NCBI GenBank assembly: GCA_034638255.1
Contig: JAWPGT010000062.1
Span: 1-64,000, forward strand
DNA: 64,000 nt
DNA from: Coprinus comatus
Lineage: Eukaryota > Basidiomycota > Agaricomycetes > Agaricales > Agaricaceae
Direction: 5' to 3'
Positions 10,055 to 21,541 of this stretch are shown in pieces. The stretch's first letter is position 1, and each line of letters opens with the position of its first letter. The position numbers and the translations under genes are program-made. Below the pieces are notes generated by a model, which ran no database searches, had not been told where the DNA came from, and worked only from the letters and a program-made list of their open reading frames with translations.

Positions 10055-12518
10055 TTAAAAATTGCCTTGTTTCCAATAGGCAAAATCAGCTGGGGTGAGA
10101 CTTGGCATTCCAGTACCAGTATTGTAAATTGCGAATGATGCACCTTTGAAAAAGAATCCCCTAGTGAATACAGAAATCCAGACCATGAATCAGTATAAAG
10201 TTGCATACGAGCCTTTAAGATCAAACTCACCCTACAGGAGGAGTAGACAATACCGAAGAATCAAATCGAATCGGTTCCATCCATTCTCTCTTTCCTTCCG
10301 CAAATCCAAAGATATATTCGGTCGTCAAAGTACCAATGATTCGTAATTTGACTGGTTCATCGTTCGTTTCAAGTGGAATATACTGCGTCTACAAATATTA
10401 ATGAGATCAATTAACGAGAACGAAATACAATTATGATTAAGGAACAAAAGAAAAAAATTGTCCACGTACATTTGTGAGAGTAGCATTCTCCGTCGTCAAT
10501 GCCCAAGGTCCATTTTGTTTATTTAGAGTGACCGTACGAATAACCACAAACCTCCGGTTAGTCCCTGAATCCGAGTCACTATTATCCAAACTTTCTCCGG
10601 TGGACCACTAACACCGATTTCATTATGTAACATGTCACCATAGAAAATACTAATTCCAGCTTCTTCAAGTCTATTTCTTGGCCCTAAGCTTCCTTTTTTA
10701 TTATCTTCACTTTTAGAGGGAAATGTAATTCCGTTTCGAATGTTTCGTTATAGGATTCTTGTTTTCGTAAAAACATTGCTGGTGAATCTCGATCTCCCAA
10801 GACGTATGGATTTGCATAAAGTCGTAAAAAGCCAGGTGAAGTTGTTAAAGAGTGGAATGAAGAATAAGGTGTACGGAGGTTATAGAATGTATGATCATTG
10901 AGTGAATCAGGAGATTGAAAGTCATTCAAATAAACATGTCCAACTCCGACTCCAAATTCCGTACGACGTTGTAAATCCTGTGTCAGTGTATCTTCTACTC
11001 CAGCAACAGCAATCGTTGAGGAATTACGAAGAGGACTAGGATCAAGATTATGGGTTAACACTTCCTCAGTCAAAGGTAACCCATGATTAAAAATAGGCCA
11101 ACCATCCTCCCACATAACAGGAAATAAAATGTTTCCCTACCAAGTTGTTCTCTATTCAACCTCTTAACATCATCATCATCTCCTTGTGGTCTAACACCAA
11201 GAGCAACACCCCACCAATTCCCCAAATCATCCTCAACCAAATCCGCATGTCCAGTATTCTGTACATCCAAACTCAAATCCCTACCATTATACAAAATCGG
11301 ATTATTAGGATCGTTTTCCCAAGGTCCAGATGGTCCTTTAGTACTACGTTGAATTGTTACTTGATGTGTTATACCTGTACCACCTTCGGCTATTAGGAGA
11401 TAGTATGTTGAATTGATTAGGTAGATGTGTGGACCTTCGGGACGTGCGGATGAGTATGAGGAAGGGTTCCTGTGAATATTGGTTTGGAAGGTGTTAAAGA
11501 TGTACCAGTTTTTAAGTTGATTTTGTTTTGATAGATACTGTAGATTTTGTCGTGTGCGTTGTTTATTCCTGCCCATGTACAGTAAACCTAAATTCAAGTT
11601 GTAGAAGTTTGGTTTAGGAGAAGGAAATGATAATGAGAAGTGAAGGACGTACGGAACCGTCTGTATCCCAGAATAAATCTGCGTCGTATCCAAGACTATC
11701 TAGATATTGTTCAGGATTATGGTTATATTCACTGTTGATCAAAGTAATGAAAACTAACCAAAGTAAATCGGATCACTCCAATTATTGGAAAATATATCAT
11801 TTGTTTTAACATAAAAAGATCGAGGAAAGAGTCGTAGTTCTGCTATACACACGAAAAGTACACAATTTCAACATGATTACACAGATATAGATCTCCTTCA
11901 ACACTCACAAGTATAAACGTATCTCTTAGTTGACGTCAAATAAAACGTCCCATTATGATACCGCAAACTAGGTGCCCAAACTCCTAACCAAACACAAAAA
12001 CAAAAACAAAAAAATGAACAATGAACATTTATTTCGTAAATGTAAAGAGTGCAGACAGACTCACCAGCATCCGAAGGTGTACCAAACAAACCCAACTGAG
12101 AAGGTCTATTCAACACATGTCCAATAATTCTCCAATCTACTAAATCCTGGCTATGATAAATCGGATGACCAGGAAAGTATTCAAATGTAGAAGTGACAAT
12201 GAAATAGTCTGAACCAACACGAATGATTGAAGGGTCTGGATTCCAACCTGGAAGAATCGGATTTTTCGCTTTACTAAGTCTACTATTAAGGCTAGGTTTG
12301 GTGGAGGTTTGAATCGGTGCCAACGAGCTGCTAGAAGTTGTCGATGTAGAAGCCGAAGTAGAGATAGAAGTTGAAGTCAAAGTTACCCCTGACTCCTCTG
12401 AGGGTGTTATGGTGGCTGTGGAGTAAACGTTAATAACAAAGAGTACTAGGATTGAAACCGCCACTGGTAATCCGAATAACATGAGAAACCGCATGGTTTC
12501 GTTTTGCAGAGAAGACAT
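10055..12518 (-). CDS. Membrane-anchored GH43 glycosidase (beta-xylosidase/arabinofuranosidase type), frame-broken
   Basis: Exons: 12518-12065, 11983-11909, 11842-11759, 11699-11653, 11587-10470, 10388-10231, 10160-10055. The N-terminus has one hydrophobic segment (LFGLPVAVSILVLFVINVY, about residues 14-32) after a short polar start, then a Ser/Thr-rich linker, suggesting a type II anchor with an extracellular catalytic domain. GH43 features: NPDPSIIRV with the catalytic Asp, YDADLFWDTDG with the second acidic site, and ARPEGPHIY with the catalytic Glu, followed by LLIAEGGT. The C-terminal half looks like the GH43 beta-sandwich. Exon 5 (1118 nt) is interrupted by four apparent one-base deletions, near 11465, 11120, 10719 and 10600, each in a C run on the coding strand; adding four bases makes the length a multiple of three and every later junction fits. 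Specificity cannot be read from sequence. Confidence 0.82.
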
Positions 12519-12787
12519 CTTACTTTACACCAATACCATTTTATATGCCTTTGCAAAGAGAGGATAGAAGAAGCCCATAGTAGCGGTCCGGAACGGCATT
12601 GTAGAATCCGTTCTTTGGTCAGTGGTTGTAGTTCTTAATTTAGCGCTTGTGTGAGTGTCATGCTGATTAGTAATGCGATGACGGTACTCGGTAATCAAAT
12701 CAATATGTAAGCTCAATTGGAACCACTTATCAATTCATATGAGCCCATTTACCCTGTCATCCTCTCTTCTTCCACGTTCTTTTTTAA
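12519..12787. other. Divergent promoter region
   Basis: Shared upstream region of the GH43 gene (minus) and the carrier gene (plus), with a CT-rich tract immediately before the plus-strand ATG. No TATA box close to either start stands out. Confidence 0.4.
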
Positions 12788-14212
12788 ATGGCTACAAATT
12801 CAGATAACAATGACGAACGTCAACCTCTTCTCAAATCTAATACTCAGAATGACGAAGAAGGACTAATCAAACCAGGATCCAGTTCCAACTTTACCCCAGG
12901 TGCTGATATAGACGAACACGAACACGAATACGAACAGGAAGAAGTTCCAGTCGTTAAAGAGGTTGATACTGAATGGACAAAGACTTCAATAGCATGGTAT
13001 TCAGGGTTTACAATTCTAGGATTGATAGTGTTGGGGCTTTTAATTGGAGGTCTTATTCGGTCTGGAAATGTTGATGTAAGGATTATATACTTATCGTCTC
13101 ATTCAACATTTAGTGCGTTTTAACATGATGATAAAAAAACAGTTTGATCTAGGTGGTGCATTAAAGAAAGCACTTGGTGGAGGGCTAAGTGGAGCAGCAG
13201 CAATGGTTATTCAAGTTCTCACTTTAATGGTACGTTACTTACATATCAAACAGAAAAATCCACTATTCAAATCCTAACGTTGACAAAAAAAAATACGAAA
13301 ACTCTAAAACAGCCTCTACGTACAATAATGAACTACCAATACCGTTACGGTACAACAACAACAACAGCTCTAAACACCTTATACCACGATGGTGGTTTCA
13401 AACGATATTATCAAGGTCTCTTACCAGCTCTTATTCAAGGACCTGTTTCTCGATTTGGTGATACAGCAGCTAATACCGGTGTATTGGCATTATTGGAATC
13501 AAATCCGTATACAAATGAATTCCCACCTTTGGTGAAATCGATATTTGCTTCAATTGCAGCAGCGTTGTTTAGAATTGTGTTAACTCCGATTGATACGGTT
13601 AAAACTACTTTGCAGACTCAAGGAAAACCTGGTTTGAGGATTTTAAGGAATCGAGTACGTTTCTTTTCTTTTTTTGAAACAGAATTAATATTGTTATTGT
13701 TACTGATTTGGATTTTGGACCTTTCTTTTTTTCGTAGATTGTTAGATATGGTCCTGGAACGTTATGGTATGGAGCTTTAGCAACTGCAGCAGCAACTTTT
13801 GTAGGACATTATCCGGTACGTAAATAATAATAAAATCCAATCCTTAAATTTCCGATTAAAAACATAAAACCCCCAAAATCAAAAAAAAAACCCACAGTGG
13901 TTCGGAACATACAACTACCTCCAAACACACCTCCCACTCCCCCAAACTGCAATTCAAAAACTCCTACGACAAGCATTAATAGGATTCATATCATCAATAA
14001 TTTCAGATACATCATCCAATTCTCTTCGAGTTTTGAAAACATATAGACAAGTAAATGAAACGAAAATAGGTTATTTGAATGCTGCGAAAGCTGTTATTGC
14101 TGTTGATGGTTTTAGGGGGTTGTTTGGTAGAGGATTGAAAGTTAGGATATTGGCTAATGGATTACAGGGTGTTATGTTTTCGGTTTTGTGGAGGTTTTTT
14201 ATGGATTTGTGA
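12788..14212 (+). CDS. Mitochondrial carrier (SLC25)-like protein with N-terminal extension
   Basis: Five exons (12788-13075, 13143-13229, 13313-13654, 13738-13815, 13898-14212), 1110 nt, 369 aa, all in phase. A polar acidic N-terminal tail of about 75 residues precedes a hydrophobic segment (TILGLIVLGLLIGGLI). The body has carrier-like repeats: a degenerate TLYHDGGFKRYYQGLLPAL matrix helix, LTPIDTVKTTLQTQG (the P-x-D-x-x-K signature), and AAKAVIAVDGFRGLFGRGLKVR. The first repeat lacks an obvious P-x-D-x-x-K motif, so this is an atypical member. Substrate is unknown. The family sits in the mitochondrial inner membrane; the acidic N-tail and extra hydrophobic segment make another organelle possible. 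Confidence 0.8.
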
Positions 14213-15119
14213 GTTTTTTTTTTGAGTTTGAGTTTTGGTTTTTGTCGGTGATGACGCGGACGATGAGGAAGACTTTGAATCGAGTGTTTTCCGCTTTCTT
14301 CATGTTGTTTCATCCTTGCGATTTTTTGAATTGAATCGAAAGAAAACTAACTGATTCAACCTTTCCATCTTATTTATATGCATATCATATACCAACGTTT
14401 GTTGATACAGGTATTCAAAGAAATGAACAAAATGTAAATGAGTAGGGGAGAGGAGGTAGTTTCTTTCGTAATCCAAATAATCTGAATTCGAATTTTTGAA
14501 AATTTGTTAATCAAGAGAAATCAAAAAAAGCTCAAAACGTATACAAAAAAAAAAAGAGCTAACAAGGTAACATGGAGAGTAACGAGTTATGTAGTAACAA
14601 AGCATGAAAAAAAAAAAGTACAAGAAAGTAAAACAAACAAACAAAAAAGGGGAATGCATGTGGTGTACTACTTAAAAAATGCGTAAAACGTAAACGTAAA
14701 CGGTAAACGTAAAAAAAAAGAGAGGAATCCGAAATCAGGAATCAGGAATCAAGAGGTAACCAGTCAAATCGGAGAGTAGTTTCTTTTTTTTTGTATATGT
14801 TTTATTTTTGGTTGTTGTTGGAAAGTGTTCGTTCGTTGAATCGTTGAATCGTTTCGTCAATTCAAAGTTTGAATAGAGAGTCTATATTATTTGGGGTGTT
14901 TCCATGTTCTATCGAAATTGTGTTCGCCTTCATTTTCCATCGTCATCATCATCATCGTCATCGTCGTTATTGTGGTTGTTTTTCTTCTCCACTACTCTGC
15001 TTTACAAATCTGTACTTATTCCAACGTGGAACAATTACTTATATGCGTCATAATCCTACTTCAAAAAGGACAATTAACACCTATATCCCAATCCCTGAAA
15101 TAAAATAAAAATACATACC
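14213..15119. other. Convergent intergenic, low complexity
   Basis: Region between the carrier and F-box gene 3' ends. It contains A-rich and purine-rich runs (14500-14720), short AAACGT repeats near 14690-14710 and a CAT/CGT trinucleotide tract near 14940-14980. No supported gene. Confidence 0.5.
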
Positions 15120-17468
15120 TCAAACTTCAATCCCAACGCCATCGCCACTACCAATCCCAACACCAACCCCCTCCTCTCCATCACCAACCTCAACACCAAC
15201 CTCAACACCAATCCCAACACCAACCCCATCACCATCACCATCCCCAACATCATCCCCACCCCCAACCCCATTCTCAAACCTAACACCTCCCATCTCATTC
15301 ATATAATCCAATTCAATATCCAATCCATCAGCCTGAAGATCTTCCAATTCCGAAATAAAATGTTGATTCAAAGGTTCACTATACCTAACTCTAATATGAC
15401 ATAACGTAACCGGTTTATCATATTCTTCTTCTTCTTCTTCGATTAATGATTTATCTGGATCTGGGATTTGGATTTGGGTTTGGGTTTGAATTTGATTTGA
15501 ATGTGGGATTAGGATTTGATGTTGATGTTGTTGATGTTCTGTGTAGGTGTAGGTCGAATAGATTTGAGTTTGAGAAGGTTGTGTGAGAGGAATATAATCC
15601 AAGTCCAAGTTCGAGTTCGGGTTGGTGTACACATATGGATATCGTTTCAATTCCAAATTATCAAAATGTTGATTGGAATTAAAACCAGAATTGGTCATAA
15701 CACGACGATTAGGTATCGGTCTACTAGGAAAATGAACACTTGTCCTTCTTGAATGAATCATATGAATAAACGCATCAGCAAGCGTATTATCCAATTTGAT
15801 TTCAATCGAACTGAGTTTAGGTAATAGTGGTAACACTGCTTTGGTTCGTTTTGGATTTTTTTGACTATCGTCATTGTTGGTACTTGTGGTAGTGGTGGTA
15901 GTGGTGGTAGTGGTGGTGTTTGTAGAATTGTTGGTACTAGTAGAACTGTTGGAAGAAGTTGTAGAACTGCTTGAACTAGAAGATCTTGAATGACTTCTAT
16001 TCCGAATTTCCGACCCTTCTCCAGTTCCAGTTCCAGTTCCATTCCCATTTCCATTTTCATCAAGATACCTAAACTCTTCATCAACACCATCAACAACCCA
16101 AGCTTTCCAAGTCAACTCATCCAATACATTTTCCGTAACAGTAGGTGGTCCTTCCGAAATCGGTAACGGATGAACAACTAATTTCTCAACACTAGGAACA
16201 ACCTTTAATCCCTGAGCAAGATTTTGATCCGATAACGAAGTCTTTCTCAAATGTAACGTCCTCAATGATTCCAATCTTGATAAAAACGTGAAAAACCCGT
16301 TGGTACCAAAATGAGATTTGAGATTACATATCGTTAATGATGTTAATTTGGGAAGTGTGAGAAGTGGGAATATAGGTGAAATATCAATTGATTCATCCCA
16401 TGGTGAAGTTAAGATGGATAATGATGTCAAGGTTGGATGAGTTATTGATACTAGTGGTCGTAATGAAGGTATGGTTGTGTTGCTTAATGATGTTGCTGTT
16501 AGACTGACTGGAAGGAATATGAAACCGGCTTTTTCGAGTAAGGTTGCTTGTAAGAGGATGGAGAAACATTCCTCCATTGTGACGGCCATAAGAGGGATAT
16601 TGGTGAGATTATTCCAAGGGAAAGAGAATAGGAATGGTGAGAGGTTGACGCATTCAAGACTTTGGAGACAAGGTGCGGTTTGAAACATTTGAAGAGTTTG
16701 AAGTTGGGTTTCGTTTTCGGAGTCGGGTAAGGTAGAGAGAGTAGATGTGGTGGTATCGGTTGATAGATCGGTATCGCTGGTCGGTGAGAGGATAAGTTCT
16801 GGAGCATCGCTGCCAGTTCCAAGACTGAGTTCTGTCAACATCGGGAGTGGGAGTTTGCCATCTGCAGATGTGAAGTTCTTGTACACACCAAAGGGAAGGT
16901 AGAAGAACATCTCCTTCCATCTGGCGGAGTATTTCAACAAACAATCGAGAACTGGGTGGTTTTCAGAAAACGGAGGATCTTCCCAGAAGACAAAGAGGGT
17001 CAGTGGGCAGCCACCTGAGCGAGCCATCCAAGTCTGTGTCATCTCTGCCTGAGAGTCTGCATTGGATAGACTTAGTTGGAGGAAGAGACGAGCCCATAAT
17101 CGAGGAGTTGAGATGGCAGCTGCTCGCCAGTGGGTGCAGATGTGGGAGACAAGAAGGGGATAGGAGATGGATGTTGTGGGTGTTGGAGACGATGAGGAGA
17201 TGACATGAAGGAATATCTCCGAGAGAAGTTCTGTGGGAAAGGTGTAGTGGAGATCGAGGAATGGCATGGTTATATTCCAGTGCGGAGGGGACTGGCGATT
17301 GAAGAGTATCGTACACTCCGCCGATCTCAGCGGATCAGGACGAGGAGGAGGGGATGAGTTGTCCAGCTCATCGATCCCCTCTATACTTAGCTGACGGCAC
17401 GTGGGGTACCCTCGGCTCATTCCGAAGCGGGGAAAATGTGCCTGATTGTCATATAATATCCTCGGCAT
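15120..17468 (-). CDS. F-box protein with repetitive C-terminus
   Basis: Uninterrupted 782-aa frame with an ATG at 17468; an internal ATG at 17267 (MPFLDLHYTFP) is an alternative start. Residues about 74-120 (TFPTELLSEIFLHVI then SHICTHWRAAAISTPRLWARL) form an F-box-like motif, the SKP1-binding module of SCF ubiquitin ligases. Leucine-rich, LRR-like segments follow (LTSLTICNL, LESLRTLHLRKTSL, LPKLSSIEIKLDN), the usual substrate-recognition arrangement in mushroom F-box families. Low-complexity insertions include a Ser/Thr/Asn tract near residues 470-520 and a Gly/Val/Asp/Glu tail over the last 50 residues. The frame stays open through all of these despite many C-rich runs. Target unknown. Confidence 0.8.
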   Translation of the reverse strand: MPRILYDNQAHFPRFGMSRGYPTCRQLSIEGIDELDNSSPPPRPDPLRSAECTILFNRQSPPHWNITMPFLDLHYTFPTELLSEIFLHVISSSSPTPTTSISYPLLVSHICTHWRAAAISTPRLWARLFLQLSLSNADSQAEMTQTWMARSGGCPLTLFVFWEDPPFSENHPVLDCLLKYSARWKEMFFYLPFGVYKNFTSADGKLPLPMLTELSLGTGSDAPELILSPTSDTDLSTDTTTSTLSTLPDSENETQLQTLQMFQTAPCLQSLECVNLSPFLFSFPWNNLTNIPLMAVTMEECFSILLQATLLEKAGFIFLPVSLTATSLSNTTIPSLRPLVSITHPTLTSLSILTSPWDESIDISPIFPLLTLPKLTSLTICNLKSHFGTNGFFTFLSRLESLRTLHLRKTSLSDQNLAQGLKVVPSVEKLVVHPLPISEGPPTVTENVLDELTWKAWVVDGVDEEFRYLDENGNGNGTGTGTGEGSEIRNRSHSRSSSSSSSTTSSNSSTSTNNSTNTTTTTTTTTTTSTNNDDSQKNPKRTKAVLPLLPKLSSIEIKLDNTLADAFIHMIHSRRTSVHFPSRPIPNRRVMTNSGFNSNQHFDNLELKRYPYVYTNPNSNLDLDYIPLTQPSQTQIYSTYTYTEHQQHQHQILIPHSNQIQTQTQIQIPDPDKSLIEEEEEEYDKPVTLCHIRVRYSEPLNQHFISELEDLQADGLDIELDYMNEMGGVRFENGVGGGDDVGDGDGDGVGVGIGVEVGVEVGDGEEGVGVGIGSGDGVGIEV
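15123..15290 (-). repeat. Coding minisatellite (GVGV/GDGD tail of F-box protein)
   Basis: On the plus strand this is a degenerate tandem array of CCAACA, CCAACC and CATCAC hexamers. It encodes the Gly-Val/Gly-Asp/Val-Glu alternating C-terminus of the F-box protein; unit length is a multiple of three, so the frame survives copy-number change. Confidence 0.75.
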
Positions 17469-18182
17469 TCTACATCATTTACTTTACGACTTCCGTCACA
17501 CACCCGTCGGTAGACGTGGGTTACCAATCTGAGTGTCCAATCCGAACGTTCGCTTCTTTTCTAGTTCATCGCAATAAACTTTTTGCCAATCTTTTTATTT
17601 ATTCTGGTTCGAAACACTGCATTCTTCATTAATGGTGAAAAGAAATACCCGTACGTTTGCAATGGCCAATAAATGTACTCTCTGTGCCATAAACGTAGTG
17701 ACGACAACAAGTATATCAAAATGATTGACAGTTAACTAGACAGGAGGATCCCGCACCACCTTATATGCATCATGTGTTTAAAAATTCCAAGATGCCTAGA
17801 CCATCCTACGTTCATATACATTGCCTTTAAACCCAATTGGAGCTGAAGAACCTATCCAAAAAACTTCCTTTCAACGTTCTGCCAGGTCAACCAGAGGTCA
17901 AAACGAGCCTGAGAACTACAAGTATTTTTGGCACCACGTGTAACATGTATCACTCCAACAGCTTCAAGCTCAAAGTAATTAATCTTTAAACAGGCGACGG
18001 CGAACAAACCTTTACGACAACTTCTACCTTTCTCTCCTCTTGGCATAATCAGGTTGTATGTGTATATAAATTGATTAGGTACTTGTGAAAGAAAGATCCC
18101 CTTTCATTCCTTTTCCCTTTGCACTCCTTTCATAAATACCTCGGTTATCCCTTTTTCTTTTTCTTCAAAGGGTCGCCAAGTT
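17469..18182. other. Divergent promoter region
   Basis: Between the minus-strand F-box gene and the plus-strand seven-helix gene. A TATATAA-like run is at about 18063-18070, some 115 bp before the ATG at 18183, followed by a CT-rich tract. A 64-codon minus frame at 17852-18046 has no recognisable content and I do not call it. Confidence 0.45.
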
Positions 18183-20347
18183 ATGGATTCTGGATCGGAA
18201 GGATTAAACCTCTCACCGGTTTTCGCACCTATCTATTGGGGTACGTAATATAAACGCATATATTGAGATAATATTGAAAAATAAAATTCAACAGGCTTTG
18301 TGATTTCTCTATTGCACGTATTCACTTTACTATTAACAACAACAATATGCTGATACTACTACCTATCACACTAGTCTAGGAGGAATGACAATCGTACAAG
18401 CTTACATCTATTTCCCGAGTCCCGGAGATAGACTAGCCGTTCGTTTAACTGTAAAGTTCAAACTTCCTCTTCTACCGTTCATTGGAAGTACTGAGAACTC
18501 ACATTCTACATTCTATTCTATGTAGGCTGCTACTATGCTGTAAGAAAACATTTCCCCTTCCCCTCTCTTCTATTCTCAATCCACGCCTACGCATATATGT
18601 TGTTTATATACAGTATACTGGACATGGTATCATCAGCATTAACAGCACAATCGATTTATTATTACCTGGTGAGTACCAGCCACTGTTATTCTTATTTTTT
18701 GTTTCCATCTTTTGTTAATGACAAAATCCATTATGTTTTATGTTATGGTAGATACCACGATTTGGATCATTAACACCACTTTCATCAATTACACCGTACG
18801 TCATGGTTTTCCGTTTACACGGTATATGTTTACATTTTGCTTCTTTTTTTTTTTAGGGAATTGTCAGCGGAATGTTTGTTATCGACTATAATTACAGCTA
18901 TGTAAGTTTTCTGACCTCTTTTTCTTTTTTCATTGGTAATGGTGTTGAACCTTGACGCGTGATGGTCGTTAAAGATCGCAAATGTATTTCATTTATCAAT
19001 TAGTCAATGGTAAGTAACCGCTAGGCAAAAAATAGTCAAATATACATACTGATTGTGTTTAATATTTATATCTAGTGAGAAAAGCTAGTCAAGGAAGCTC
19101 GATTTTCATTGGTGCAATAGTAAGTGAACCGTTGAGTAGAAATATAACTTGAATCTGATCTAAAACTAATCTCATATATTGATATATTCCAGGCATTCTT
19201 CGCTCTCATAGCTTTTGGTACGTAAAAATGCAATATTGAAGAAAAAATTGTCATCCTTTCATCCCTGATACTGGAACCAATTGAAATAGCCGGTGGCGTT
19301 GGTGAGTTCCTTCCTACTTCTTCCTCCCAAAAAATAATTAATTTAATCTGTGCCTGGGCCCTGTATAGCATGTGTTGGTGCAATGTATAAATTCCATCAT
19401 GGAGTTTTATCAAATAGAAACATAGTCTTTGCAGTAAGTTTATTTTAGTTTTCTTTTAACCTTGGAATTAAAAAATAAAATAAAACTCTAAAACTTGACA
19501 CTTTGAAGATTGGGTTTGGTATAGCAAAAGGAGCAGGTGCTTTGACTGATATATTAGCTACGATTGCTATGTGTATGTTTCTTTCGTTTTCGAAAACTGG
19601 GATGAATGAGTACGTCTCTCTCTCTCTCTATTCTTTTTTTCTGTTCGTGTTAACTTGTCATATTTTAACTTTTTGTACTCTTTATAGGACGAATGGTGTA
19701 TTACGAACTTTAGTTCAGTTCGTTATACATAGAGGAGCTTTGGTTACTTTGGTTCAGGTTATGTTGTTGATTACTTTTTATGCTATTCCGAATAATTTGG
19801 CTTGGTGAGTTTAGAGTTTTTCTTTTGTTAAACGTTTTGTGACTGATTTTTTTTTTTTTGTAGGTTTGCGTTCCATGTCAATGTTACGAAACTTTATGCA
19901 AATACGTTTTGTAAGTCTAATCAAATCGAAAAAAAAAAAAAACTAAATACTGAATAACTGAATCGTTGAACGTTTGAACAGTTGCTATGTAAGTACTTAC
20001 TAGTCAACTCCAATAATACTTACACTTACACACAAAAAAAAAACAGGTTAAACGGAAGATCAACTCTAAAAGAAAAAATCTCTTCCAATTCCAATTCTAA
20101 ACAACTCAATATATCCAGTTTTGGGAATAGTGGTAGTTATCAAATGCAACGATCTCATCGTAGTGGTAATCCACGATCGGTTGATGATTTTGAACAAATG
20201 GTATGTACACATTTGTGTACTATGAGTGTCCAGTTCGTTGATACATCTAATTTCTCATACTTATATGTATAGGGGAGATGTACTAAATCGAATAGGTCAA
20301 TGGATATGCCGATTATTACTAAGAGTGTTATTATTTCGGAATTGTGA
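18183..20347 (+). CDS. Seven-helix membrane protein (DUF6534-type), 17 exons
   Basis: Exons: 18183-18240, 18380-18450, 18526-18539, 18614-18668, 18752-18795, 18857-18901, 18975-19009, 19076-19119, 19193-19217, 19290-19301, 19369-19433, 19509-19609, 19688-19804, 19864-19910, 19982-19988, 20047-20200, 20273-20347; total 969 nt, 322 aa, in phase at every junction. Three are microexons of 14, 12 and 7 nt. The protein starts with a short luminal tail, has VQAYIYF at the end of helix 1, LDMVSSALTAQSIYYYL in helix 2, and later helices including TDILATIAMCMFLSF and TLVQVMLLITFYAIP, then a polar C-terminal tail. This matches the basidiomycete-expanded DUF6534 seven-helix family; its function is unknown. 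Skipping the 7-nt exon would create an immediate stop, so it is required. Confidence 0.82.
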
Positions 20348-21541
20348 AGCTTATAAAAAAAAAGAAAAAGGGTTTTTTTAAAAGTGTTAAGTGTTTAAGG
20401 GAGTGGAGAGAGAGAGAGAGGGTTGAGTTTGAGTTTGAATTCTTTGCAGGTATTGCTTCTGCTTCTGCTTCTGCTTTGTGATTTGAAGTTGGTTTTGTTA
20501 GTTATGTATGTGTGTAGTTACTGTAATTATAGTTTTTTTTTTTTTAAAGTTAGGTTACGGTCAGTTTTATAACCTGACGTTGTACTGTATATATTGTTTT
20601 ACTCCGTGTTCATATGTTATTTATCATACATCGAACGTTTCTTTACCCCCGATTTTTGGAAAACAGAAACAGAAACGACAACAGCAACAAGTTTGAAGTT
20701 TGAATGTGTGAATGTGGGCGTGGGTGTGGGATGAATTAGTCGAATGTATGTCAACATAATATTCATTAATCTAAGGTTTTCTCATGGTTGTAAAGGTAGA
20801 GACCATATTTATTTCTATATAAATAAATTCTAAATCAATCGTTGTTACAACTACTGTGGTCAACACGATGTATATATTATGTATAGAAACAGGCTCAACA
20901 CAAACATATATCCATCATTTTCTCGGATCTTGAACATGACAATCTATTTTTTTTTTCCATTTCTTGGCCTTTAGAACTCAGGCCTCAGGTCCAATATCAA
21001 AGCATCACACAACCTTGATCACAATTATAACCCACACACACACAAATATGTCTCTGGGTATACTCATGTCAATCAATGTCTACGTCTATGTCCATCTCTC
21101 AAACGTCTTAATGTATACATAGATGACGTACATCCCAACCCGCACGCGTGCGAGGGAGAAATAATGTAAATATATAATATGTGAAAGGCTTGGCCTTTGA
21201 CCTTTGGGGGCCTAAACTTTCACATAACTGTCAAATGGTTAATCAAAAATAGAGATGAATTCTTTTTTTTTTTTTTTTGCGCTTCAGATTCTGTGTTAGC
21301 GATCATCATACTTTTGCTTGGGAATTGGGATCCAAAATTAGAAAGAAAGAGAAAAAAAAGAAGTCAGATTTCGATTACATGTATGATACAAAACAAAGAC
21401 TGATTCTATGAGACAAACAAACACACAAAACAAATATAAAATTTAAAACCAGAACCAGAACCAGAGCCAAAACCAGAAACCACACAGAACAACAACGAGA
21501 TCAGAAACAAGAGAAGGGAAAAAGAGAGAAAGAAAAATACA
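20348..21541. other. Convergent intergenic, low complexity
   Basis: Contains GA repeats (about 20407-20420), a CTTCTG repeat near 20456-20475, and poly-T and poly-A runs. No gene supported. Confidence 0.5.

Noticed and set aside
11732..11758. 27-nt intron in the GH43 gene (GTTAGT...CAACAG)
   Set aside because: Too short and leaves the wrong phase; the 59-nt intron 11758-11700 ending CTAG gives the family-like DSLGYDADLFWD junction.
17852..18046. 64-codon minus-strand frame
   Set aside because: No splice context or family features; lies in the promoter of the seven-helix gene.
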